64,000 nucleotides of DNA from Neofusicoccum parvum (lineage: Eukaryota; Ascomycota; Dothideomycetes; Botryosphaeriales; Botryosphaeriaceae): NCBI GenBank assembly GCA_020912385.1, contig CP087219.1, positions 310,001 through 374,000 on the forward strand, given 5' to 3'. This document shows, piece by piece, positions 21,149-31,300 of this stretch. A model generated the notes under the pieces. That model was not told the origin of the DNA, made no database searches, and saw only the letters and a list, made by a program, of their open reading frames with translations. Both the position numbers and the translations under genes were made by a program. Positions within the stretch are counted from its first letter, which is position 1. Each line of letters opens with the position of its first letter.

Positions 21149-23673
21149 GCCAGAGTTATCAGCATGAAAGTCATCTCAGAATAGCATAATTTGTATCACT
21201 ATTTATACTTGTGAGCGACGGTCTCTTTGAATGCCTGCGAGCCTGTGCTTTTGTGCGAGTGGTAAAGCTAACATGTCTTCGGCTTGCAGAGGAACGAAAA
21301 CCACCTTAAGATAGTGGGAGCTTTTGTCCAGATGAGACAGTAGAGGAACCTGCCGAAATCATCAAGGCGAGTCCTTCAAGTCCGCTTTGAGGCTGAGTTC
21401 CCTGGTTTGTTTGAAAGAGCTGAAAATTATGTCCCGCTTATCCTACAGGATTCATCCTCCGCCACGAACCCAAGAGGGAAGGAAGAGCATCCTTCCCAGC
21501 CGCTTTTCGCTTCGCTATCGGGTCCAGCCGTAACTTGGCTCCTGGGTGGATTGACTCCGAGTCAAATTCCTACTGTCCAGCAGCGGCTCGATGCGTACTC
21601 CATATTTCAATCTCTTCTCTTCACAAAAGGCAACCCGAGGTTCAGGTCACTAGGGCGGCGCGGAAACGCCGCGGCTACCTTGACTAAGAGCCTCATCGAA
21701 TCAATGGTTGGTGGCTGACACTTACTGGTCCCATGCATTAAACCCCGCCGGTGAAGGCACCATTGATGCACCGCCTCGACGCGCTCTGCAGACTCACAGA
21801 GGTTGCTGCAGTCAACGATCAGCTCACATACGCTTTCGCATCTACGACTGCAAAGGGATTTGAAGTGAGCGTCCGGATGACTCTGGTACATGTTTTGAGT
21901 TACTTTGCATTCGGATGGATGCTTCAACTCTCCACGGCTAGGCATGCTTTTGGCCAAATCAGTCGCGCTAAGTGTCGGCTGCAGCACCCTTCTCTACAAA
22001 AGTGTCCGTGGCGACCTGCTTCAATCGTCGTAGGAGAGACCCGCCGCAGCGCCATCCACAGCTTGGTCGAGAAGCTAGAGTTGAGCCACTGATGTGTGTG
22101 GTACGCTATGTGCGCACCGGCACGGACCCCTTCGCCGCACAGAGGCAAGCGTAGCAAGGGCTCGAATCCAAAGCATCCCTGCGGCGTCAATGGTTCTGGG
22201 GTTGTTTCCAGGCAAGTCTGATGTCTCCTGAACCCTTTGCATCAGATTTGACTGGTGTTTGGACTTCTTGATCCATGACCGCCGCATTTAACCGATCAAC
22301 AGTCTCGGCCTCAGGAGACTTCGTGAAGAGCCTTTCATCAAAGTGCAGCTGTCATGATCGCCTATCGATTATGTGCGGCTCCGCAACGAACGGCTGAGGA
22401 TATCGCTTAGATGCATGTCCAGAGGCTGAGACGTGCCCTCGAATCCCACGGAGATATCCCCGCACGTCGCAAGTATACCTGGTCTGGAGGAAGATCGACA
22501 TCCACGGCTGGTCTAATCATCTGGTTCATATCGCTTGCTCCCGCTCGCCAGTGGCTTGTTCGGGCTCGGATACCTCGGCAGCGCGCCCAACTCAATGGTA
22601 TTCGCCGTATCTCATGATATACTTTCGCGCCGTTGGGATCGAGGCAGACGGGAAGGACGTCCGAATGGCGCGCACCAATGGGAAAGGCGACCGAGATCAG
22701 AGCTAGCAGCTGGGCGCCATGGCTAAGCTTTTAGCGCAGGCGCAGTTCCCGCGGAGCGGGTGGGCGTACACGTAGGGGAGGCAAGAGCGGATGACGATTC
22801 CAGGGTACCAACGCTTGTCAGGACAGCACGAGGGATGTCACTGTCATCCAGCCGCGGGGGGAGCGGCAGGGCCAGGCACAATCCTTCTGGCAGGATTTCT
22901 CTTTGACAGATCCCAGCAGCCCTACGGACAAATTTCAGGCCACACGCGAACTACAGCTGAAATCGACGATTGTTACAGTTTTGTGGCCTTGCACATCAAA
23001 CTCAACCCTCGGCGTACACGCGGCCGCTATGTCGCGCATGTGTCCGCGTGGTATTGCGTAGGGACGAAGACCGCGTCGTGTCGTGCATAACTCAACATCT
23101 CAGCAAGCAAACATTTTGCAAGCTGCATTTGTCACGCAGAAACGCCCTCAGCTGGGAACCGAGAAGGATTTACAAGAAGAACACATCCGGAATGGCGCCT
23201 TCAGCCGGATGTGACATGGCGTCGACGCGGGACGGGCACACCAGCCATTGCGCAACACGCCCCCTTTCCAAGAGTAGCAGCGCCTGCAATGTTTCGCGGG
23301 CCAAGCACCTGACGCCACCCTGGCGAGAACATGGTCCGGCGGATATCTCAAAGCTTGTAGGGCGCAGGGCGAGGGGACCGCCCGCCGGATCTGGCATTGG
23401 TTGCGCGTTAGCCGGGGTAGTGCGCCTCCCCTCGGCCTTCCCGTCCCTTGATACCATCGTCTGGCCCCGCAAATACCGCCAGGGCAGGTCCCATAGCCAC
23501 AGCCCTTCGGCCGCTTCCATCGCTGGGGGCGCACGGGACGGGCCAAAAGGGCCGTATATCACAACCCTTCCGCATCCTCCTACCCCAGGCCGTGGAGAAT
23601 CTGCTCCATCCACCACTCCCGCATTCGGACCGTGTGCAACGTCGCCTTTCTCTGTCTCTCCCCGGCATCAGCA
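21149..23673. other. 2.5-kb stretch without a clear gene
   Basis: No frame longer than about 270 codons and no recognisable domain on either strand. The minus strand around 22400-22730 reads as protein-like text in more than one frame (for example LISVAFPIGARHSDVLPV), which could be a gene remnant, but I cannot name it. The last few hundred bases form the promoter of the SAT4-type gene. Confidence 0.4.
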
Positions 23674-25223
23674 ATGTTCTCCATCGGCGAGTTCGCCCCG
23701 GCGGCTCGGCAGGCTTCTGTCACGTCGACTGCAATCACCGTCATCACGTTCCTTTTTCTTGCCATGAAGATCGGGGCTCGGACCAACGTTCAAGGTCGGC
23801 TGGGTTGGGATGATGGGCTTGCCATCATAGCATTCGTTGTCACCGTACCTCTGACAGTCTGCATTTGGCGACGTACGTGTCATTTCTGAATTCAACGGAA
23901 CTGGTGCTGACAATGAGTGTAGAATCGCAGTATGGAATGGGAAAAGTTACGGCCACTCTCCCTGAGGGAATGTTTATGCAGCAGAGTATCTGGTGAGTGC
24001 GACAGATCTTTCACTCGTCGTTGATTTGGACATCACGCTGGTCGTTTGGCATTCCATGAATGCGAGGGGGTCACGATTACCGTTGGCAGCCCTACTTTCA
24101 TCTTAACGTATCCATGAATCCTCAGCCCCTATCTATTTAACACTTTGATCCCGCACTACTGGCATGCACTTTCCTTGCAGACGAAAAACTAACACCATCA
24201 AGGTTCTGGGCATCTATTTGGCTCTATGTTTCCGGCATCGGGCTGGCTAAGCTATCAATCCTCACGCAGTATCTGCGCATTTTCGTTGGAAGGCGGACCA
24301 AACTCGTAACATGGGCGATGATCGCTATCGTCGTTGCTTATACCATCCAAGGCGACCTTGTAGGAATCTTTACGTGCACGCCTGTGCGGAAGTTCTGGAA
24401 CAGGCCTCTTCCTGGCACCTGCATCAACATCGCGGCCTACTACTACATCACCATCGCCATGAACATTCTGACTGATATTGCCATCATCGTCATCCCTATC
24501 CCGGCTCTCGTTAAGCTCAACGTACCAACAAACCAGAAATACGGACTTATCTTTGCGTTTGGGCTGGGTGGCTTGTAAGTGATCCGGTCTACTTTGCGCA
24601 AGTGCTCGGCTGACCGACCTTCCTCCGCGCAGCGGGTGCATCATGTCCATCGTCCGTCTCCACGCCATCTCGGTGTCTCTCAACTCGCCGGACCCCGGCG
24701 AGTCCAACGCCACGCCGGCAATGTGGAGCGTGGTCGAAGTGCACGTAAGTTCTCCCGCACGCAGAGCCGGGCAATCCCGATGGCTGACCGGGGCTCCTTG
24801 ACGCAGGTGTGCCTGATCTGCGCGTGCCTCCCGTCGCTCCGGCCGGTGCTGCTGCGCATCTTCCCGTACGCCAGCAGCTTCGGGTCGTCCAACGGGCAGT
24901 CGGCCAAGCGGTCGCAGCACCACCTCACCACCACGCGCAAGTGGACGCAGGGCAACGGCATCAACCGGCTGTCGTCCAACGGCGGGTCGGTCCGCATCGA
25001 CGACAGCGAGCGCGGGCTGACGGAGGAGGTGGAGCTCGAGGACGTCAAGAGCCTGAACGGCGGCATCCAGGTCATCTCGACGTCCGAGGTGTACTCGACG
25101 AGGGCGCCGAGCGGGCCCACCAGCAGGTCGCCCAGCTCGAACAGCCAGGTCGACCTGGCGAGGCCGGGCGGTGGAGACGCGTCTTGGGGGTACACTGTCG
25201 GGGTGGAGGCGCACCACGGGTGA
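23674..25223 (+). CDS. SAT4/PTH11-like rhodopsin-fold membrane protein
   Basis: Seven-helix fungal membrane protein, candidate cell-surface sensor; ligand unknown. Five exons (23674-23872, 23923-23992, 24203-24574, 24633-24744, 24807-25223) give 389 residues. Family signatures in order: MKIGARTNVQGRLGWDD, RQSQYGMGKV, LAKLSILTQYLRIF, the FTCTPVRKFWN then TCINIAAYYY block, ILTDIAIIVIPIPALVKL, GCIMSIVRLHAI, and the last helix VCLICACLPSLRPVLLRIFP. The cytoplasmic tail (about 120 residues) is Ser/Thr-rich with an acidic EEVELEDVK segment. Start chosen at the ATG directly before the first helix. Its 3' end meets the carotenoid oxygenase gene 110 bp away. SAT4 proteins are not known retinal binders, so a light function must not be read from the name. 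Confidence 0.88.
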
Positions 25224-25333
25224 TGCGGTGTTTTCATTTGTCTGTACGGAGAGGGGATATACCATGTTCAAGCGTCCAACGATTTCTACAATACATTCTC
25301 ATATCAACAATGCTCCTTGATCTCCAACGCCGC
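25224..25333. terminator. Shared 3' space of two convergent genes
   Basis: Only 110 bp lie between the stop codons of the SAT4-type gene (+) and the carotenoid oxygenase (-), so the two transcripts probably overlap at their 3' ends. Confidence 0.4.
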
Positions 25334-27024
25334 TCAGATCATGGGCTCCAGCGCGCCCTTCCCGCTGATCTCCACGTCGGGCAGCTGGGTCACCAGGCTC
25401 TTCCACTCGCCCAGCTCGCTCGCGTCCACCCAGTTGCCGTGGATCTGGGCCTTGACATGCAGCGGCAGCTGCACGATGGCGACGGGCTTCTCGAACTCGC
25501 GGGTGTCGAGGACGACCAGGTCGTTGCGGTTGGCGCCGCGGCGCTCGACCATGGCCATGACCCAGCCGTCGCCCTCGGGGGCGTCGGCGGCGCGCGGGAT
25601 GAAGACGGGCTCCTGCACCAGCGAGTCGTCGCCGGCGTAGAAGAAGCGGGTCTGGCCGGAGCTGTGGGAGTGCATGGCGAGGGCGTTCAGGCCGTGGAAG
25701 ATGTTCTTGCCGCCGTCGCTGCGGTTGGGCAGGAAGACGCAGGCGAACAGCGCGTCGCACTGGCGCGTCAGGAAGCGCTCGTCGATGCGCGGGAACTCGG
25801 CCGGCATGTCCAGCACCACGCGCGGGTCGGCCACGCGCGTGCCGCTGGGCGCCGTCAGGTCCAACTCCCAGCGCACGAAGTCGGCCTGCGCGTCGGGCGC
25901 CGGCATGCGGCCATCAGCCGGCGGGAAGAAGGGGAACGCGTTGTCCATCACGCGGCTGCTCTCGAACCACAGCCGCGCCCCGTCGTCCGACTCCCACGCC
26001 GCGCCCGTGTGGATCAGCATCGCGTTCTCCCAGTGGTACGTCCGGTACTCGCCGTCCTTCCAGCCCTCGGGCAGCCGTCCCCCCTTCCGCCGCGGCACCA
26101 CCACAAACGTCGCCGGCCGCTCGTAGCTCCACGCCCAGTGCTGGCCGCCTTGCTTCATCCGCTCCACATCCGCCTCAAACGGCCACAGCACCAGCACCAC
26201 CCAGCTCGCCGTCACCGCGCAGTCGTGGATAAACGCACACCACGGCGCCTCCACCCACACCTCATCCCTCACCCTCCCCTCCCCATCCACCGCATACACC
26301 ACCACATCCCGCGTCGCCAACCCCCTCGCCTCATACCCAAACACCACCAACTCCCCCCTCCCCGGATCCACCTTCGGATGCGCCGTAAACGCCTTCGCCC
26401 CCACCTGCCCGCCAAACGGATCATACCCCCTCGTCGCCAGCGTATCCGGATCCACCGCGTACGGCAGCGCGACCTCCTTGAGCGCGAGCAGCTGGCCGGC
26501 CCAGTACACGAGGTTGGTGTTGGCCGTGCTGTCGACCGCGGCGCGCACGCACGGGTGGTGCGTGTACGGGTTGCGGTACAGCCCGAACAGCGCGCGGCCG
26601 GCGCGGCGCTCCAGGCGGTACCGCTCCGTTTCGATGTAGCGGATGCGCGCGTCGACGCGGCCGCCGCGGAGGCGGAAGGCGGAGATGGAGCCGTCGCCGT
26701 CGATGGGGACGTTTTGGGGGTGTGGGGGGACGAAGGGGTCGCACATTACGCGGTACTGCGGGCGCCGGGTGAGTGGGTGGGTGGTTGGAGGAGGGGCTGC
26801 AGGGGTGGGCTTACGAAGGTCCCGTCGATGGCGTCGGGGATGGTGCCGAGGACGGGGAGGTCGGCGAACTCGCCTTCCAGGCGGCACGGCTGCGACGAGC
26901 CGGCGAGGTCCATGGCGATGGGCCATTTGGAGGCGAGGCCGTGGTGCTCGGGCGGGCCATCGGTGGCGGCGGCGATGGGGACGGTTTGGGGTTGGTCGGT
27001 GGCGGTTTGGGTTCCGGTGGCCAT
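25334..27024 (-). CDS. Carotenoid oxygenase (RPE65/lignostilbene dioxygenase family)
   Basis: Non-haem iron dioxygenase that cleaves a double bond in carotenoids or stilbenes; the fungal branch includes the resveratrol-cleaving CAO-1 type as well as carotenoid/retinal-forming enzymes, and the substrate cannot be decided here. Two exons (26815-27024, 25334-26755) give 543 residues. The start region GTIPDAIDGTF-YRVMCDP is typical. Iron-ligand histidines expected by alignment are H196 (FTAHPKVD), H247 (FIHDCAV), H319 (HTGAAWE) and H509 (QIHGNWV), all present. Second-shell acid and the family block ALFGLYRNPYT are also present, as is DSTANTNLVYWAG. No transmembrane segment or signal peptide, so cytosolic. 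Convergent with the SAT4-type gene; no carotenoid synthesis gene is in the window. Confidence 0.9.
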
Positions 27025-28317
27025 GGTGTTGAGGGTTCTTTTTCTTCCTTTCCTGTCCGGGAGGGTAGGTCGAGCTTGGAGCGGAGGGATGGCTGCTGAA
27101 CGAGACGGTGCTGTCGACTCGCGGCGGCTTTATAGGCCGTGCAATACACATGCATCTGCCTTCACATGGTTGCCGGAAGCCTCGCAAAGCTTGGCGGTCG
27201 TCCCGACGCGCACTGCCGGGGTCCACCAAACTCTATCCAACACGACGTGTGGTGTTGAGCGGCAATGGGCCAGGGCTCCCCACATGCAGAGCGATTAGGT
27301 TAGCCAGCCGCCAGGAACGCTCCTTTCGGCACAATGTGGGGATGTGGGGTAGCCTCTCATGCGAGTTAAGTGTGTAAGCGGTGTGCCCGGATTGGCCGTC
27401 GTGGCGGATTGATAACCAGCGCGGATTGGTCCGCGGTTGCTTGGTCACCTGTGGGTTTTGGCCATAGGGAAGGATGGCGTCGGGATTTACCCACATCTCG
27501 GACGTCGGCTGGGCCATCCGGTGCTTGTCGGGGTTAAGACTCGCGGCCACTCTGCATGAACGGTTATCAACGCCGAGTGCTGCAAGGCCCGTCTGCGCTG
27601 GCGTGATCTATTTCCTCCATGTGTGAGGTGCTGTGAGTTTCACCCCCTTCATCCGTGCATTGACCACATACCTGGTGGTGGGAGAGCGTCTGCTGAAACA
27701 CTATTGCGGGCCATCTTGTGTGAAGATTAGGTTGATCGGCGCGGCGAGAACTGCGAGAACATTCATGCAAGGCTGACTGTGATTAGATGGGAGCAAGGTG
27801 CCGATTAGCCGGCTGTATCAAACAGATCTGTTACTTTCTTCTAGAAGGCTGTCGGCTGGTCTTGGTTAGTGGACGGTAGGGGTGGCCGAACACGAACGTC
27901 AATTCTTGGAAAGAGCACCAAAACCACCATCGTTTCCTGGTGGTGTGTATGTAGTTTTGGGCTTTCTGTCTCCCCTACAAGTCACTTCATGGTGGTTCTC
28001 AGGCGAAGTGGACTGCTTCAACTATATTGGGTCTTGTTGATGGACAGTCATCCTGGCGCGGACGCGCTTTGGCTACGTGCTTTAAATACCTGTATGAATG
28101 CTTCAACTGCCCATGCTGGTGCCTCTTCACGTGTCCTATCGGCTAGAGCACCTCTCCCAATACCCCCATTTCTGTTACGACCCACCGTGCACCCGCGATA
28201 GATGGCCACCATAAAAACTCCAAGTGATCAAATCGTGCAACCCGCACGACTTTCTTCCCAACGTCCTTTGAGCACTTCACCAACTCCACCAACTTTCCCC
28301 CTTTACCACTCCCTCAA
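27025..28317. other. Intergenic, promoter of the carotenoid oxygenase
   Basis: 1.3 kb. The left edge is the promoter of the oxygenase (-), with a TATA element near 27130. The rest (27150-28200) holds only short open frames. The right end is the 3' region of the large minus-strand gene. Confidence 0.5.
27129..27134 (-). promoter_or_regulatory. TATA box of the carotenoid oxygenase gene
   Basis: Minus-strand TATAAA about 105 bp upstream of the ATG at 27024. Confidence 0.45.
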
Positions 28318-31300
28318 TCAAACATTCCTTGGCCCCATCAACCCGACCTCCTCCACCCAAACCTCAAACTCCACCTCCGCCCCTTCCGCAGCCATAGAAG
28401 GAACCGCCATCTCGCCACTCCCCTTAAACGCCTGCCCCCTCCCCTCCAACTCATCCACCTCCTCCGCAATCGCCTTCCTCATCTCCTCCCTCTCCTCCGC
28501 CTTCTCAATCCGCGCGCTCCGCGGCGCAACCGCATCCAACAACGCCGCACCCGCCTCGCGATTCGCCGCGTCCAGCACCGTGAACGCGCCCAGCACCCTG
28601 TACGCCCTAGTCTCGCTCCTCCTCTCCCGCGCCTCCCCAAACACCCCATCCCCCTCCCCACCCCCCACCGCACACACCTCCCTCGCGCACACCACCCACG
28701 CCCTCCTCCCCACCCACCCGCCCCCAACCACAACCCCCGGCTCGCCCCCCTTCCCCGCGCACCGCAGCACGCGCTCGACCCACACGCGCACGCCGTCGGC
28801 GTGGTACGCGTGCAGGCCGTCCGGATCGACGGCGCAGCCGAACGCGCGCGAGGCAGGGCCGGCGCCCGGCGCGCCGAAGCGCGGCAGCAGGATCTCGGCG
28901 CCGGCGGCGCGGTTGGCGGCGTGGAGGGAGGTGTAGCCGGCGGGGGGGCCGATGGCGACGGCGGGGGAGGCGGGGGTCGAGAGGCGGTGGACGTGGTAGG
29001 TGAAGTAGGGTTCGTTGGGGGCGAGGGGTGGGGGTGGGGAGGGGGACGGGGATGGGGACGGGGATGGGGTGGCGGAAGTGAGGTAGTCGGAGAGGGCTTG
29101 TTGGTTTGTGAGGTGGTGTTCGTAGGCGTCTGGGTTCCATTTTTTGCCGCCGAGGGGGATGGGTTGGTGGGGTTCTTCTTCCTCTTCTTCTTCGGCGGTG
29201 GGTGCTTGGTTGGCTTGGGCTGCGGCGAGGGCGGGGAGTCCCTTGAGCTCTTTTTTGTCTTTCTCCTGCTTGAGCTCGGGGAAGCGCTTGTGGATGCGCT
29301 TGAGGCGGAACTGGAGCCCCTGCGGTGTGAATTTCTTGCCTGTCAGCGCGGCGTACAGCGTGCAGATCTCAGCCCACTTGAGGCCCTTTTCTTTCCAATG
29401 GTGGATCTGCTTGTCGTCGTCATCGATCACTGAGTAGGGAGTTGTCGGCGTCTTATCGCCTATAGGGCCGAAGTCCGTGGAGTTGGGGTCGTTCAGGACG
29501 GTTGATGGTCTCCGGGAAGGAGTAGGAGCAGACGCCATGCTATTCCTTTTTGAAGGCTTCGGAGACATGAGCTCTCTCTCGCTAGGCAAGCGCTCTGTGT
29601 TCGGGTACCGTTTAGCCTGAGATGTTGTCTGACTCTTTGACTTCGGAGCAGTGAAATCGCTCTCACGCGGCAGGGGCCCCGTGTTGGAGTAACGCTTAGC
29701 TTGAGATGCTGCTTGGGTCTTCGATTTCTGTACCGGCATGAAGGCGCTGCTCTTCGGCTTCGCGGCCGGTCTCGCGGGCCTCACCATCTGGGTCTTCAGA
29801 GCAGCATTCTGAGAATCTTCTGGTTTGCCGATGGGCTGCGGAGGCTTGTTGGGTGTGCTGTTGGTAAGAGCTTGTTCCCTTCTGGCCGCATTACGTTGAG
29901 CAACCTCACGTGCGGTGAGATCCGGGGCTTTCCGGGCTTCTGACTTGTCTTCTTCCAGTCTCTTCGGCTGTTCCTTTGCAGCTTCGGCAAGGAGTGAGCG
30001 CAGGCTTATTGGCTTGTCTTTATTGTGAATAGGCAAGACAGGCGAATGGCCTCGATGGGTCTCATCACTAAGCTCTACCTGAAGAACTCCGTTGATGGTG
30101 TCTGGGGAAGTTGGAGCCGTAGAAACCGTCTGCGTGGAAGATCCGGTCACAGTGATTGTTTCCTGAGTCTCTCGAGCCGTTTGATCGACCTTGCTCTCTT
30201 CCTTCCCATCAGAAACCCCCAGATTCGTATCTCCATCCTCCACAACAGAGTGAGCCACCCTGTCTGATGTCTTCTCGGCTCCACTCTCGATGTCGTTCGT
30301 AGGTTGTCCATTCGACTGAACGCGGCCACCCTGTTCTTCGTTTCCCGCAGTGCCCTGAATTTCTGGCACCGAGGAATCGGCAAGGTTAGAGGCGATGTTG
30401 TCACTAATCGGTTCCTCATCTCCGGCAGTGTTGGCTGGAACTTCATCGAACAGGTCATCAAACCCGTCCTGATCACCCTCGACCTCTTCATGCTCAGACT
30501 CCCGATCGTTCTGTCCACCCAGTCCATCCACATCAGCATCGCCACTTAACTCCTCAGCAACCTCAGCCGCCCGACCGTCGCCATCAAAAACCTCCCGGTC
30601 ATCTGGCTGTGGGACGACATCACCACCTTCCTCTTCATCCTCCTCCTCCCCCTCCTCCACAACCTCCCGACTCTTCACCTTGCCCTTCTTCCCCTTTTTA
30701 CCACTCTTCCCCACCGCCACCTTCCTCCCCTTCCCCTCCCCCCTCCCCCACGCCGCCTCCTCAATCTCCGCCTCCAACTGCCTCTCCCTCGCCCGCGCCC
30801 TCTCCAACGCCCTCCGCTTATTCGCCAGCACCCGCCTCCCCTCTCTATCCAGCAGCTCCCGAATCTTCTCATCCTTGCGCCTCGCCTCCTCGCGAACGCG
30901 CTCGACCTCGCCGTCCTCCTCCCCCTCCCCCTCCCCCTCCACAGCCAAGCCCAACCGCCCAACCGGATTCGGACGCGCCGGCGACTTCCCGCGCAGTAAG
31001 CCCATCGCCTGCTTCCAGGCCGACTCCTCCTCCGCGGCGGCGGCGGGCTCGTCGGCGACGCGTCTGCGCGGGCCGGAGCCGGGCTTTGGCGCGGGAGCGG
31101 GTACGGCGGCGGCGGGTGGCCGCGTCTTGCCGGCCTGCTCGCGCAGCAGGTCTCTGATCAGGGCGGCGTTGGAGGTGCCGTCGCGCTTGCGGGCGGCGGG
31201 TCTGGGGGCGGGCGTCTGCGTCTGGGTCTGGGTCGGGGGGGCTGGCGCGGTGGGGGTGGGTGGGGGTTTCTTTTGGGTGGGAGGGGGCTTCGTCGCTGGG

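Noticed and set aside
23674..27024. A light-sensing cluster (rhodopsin plus retinal-forming oxygenase)
   Set aside because: The neighbouring protein belongs to the SAT4/PTH11-like group, has no recognisable retinal-lysine motif, and shares only the fold name rhodopsin. No carotenoid synthesis genes are present.
24809..27298. Long plus-strand open frame of 829 codons across the carotenoid oxygenase
   Set aside because: It is the GC-driven antisense shadow of the oxygenase; its protein is Arg/Pro/His-rich with no domain, and the minus-strand reading shows all family motifs.
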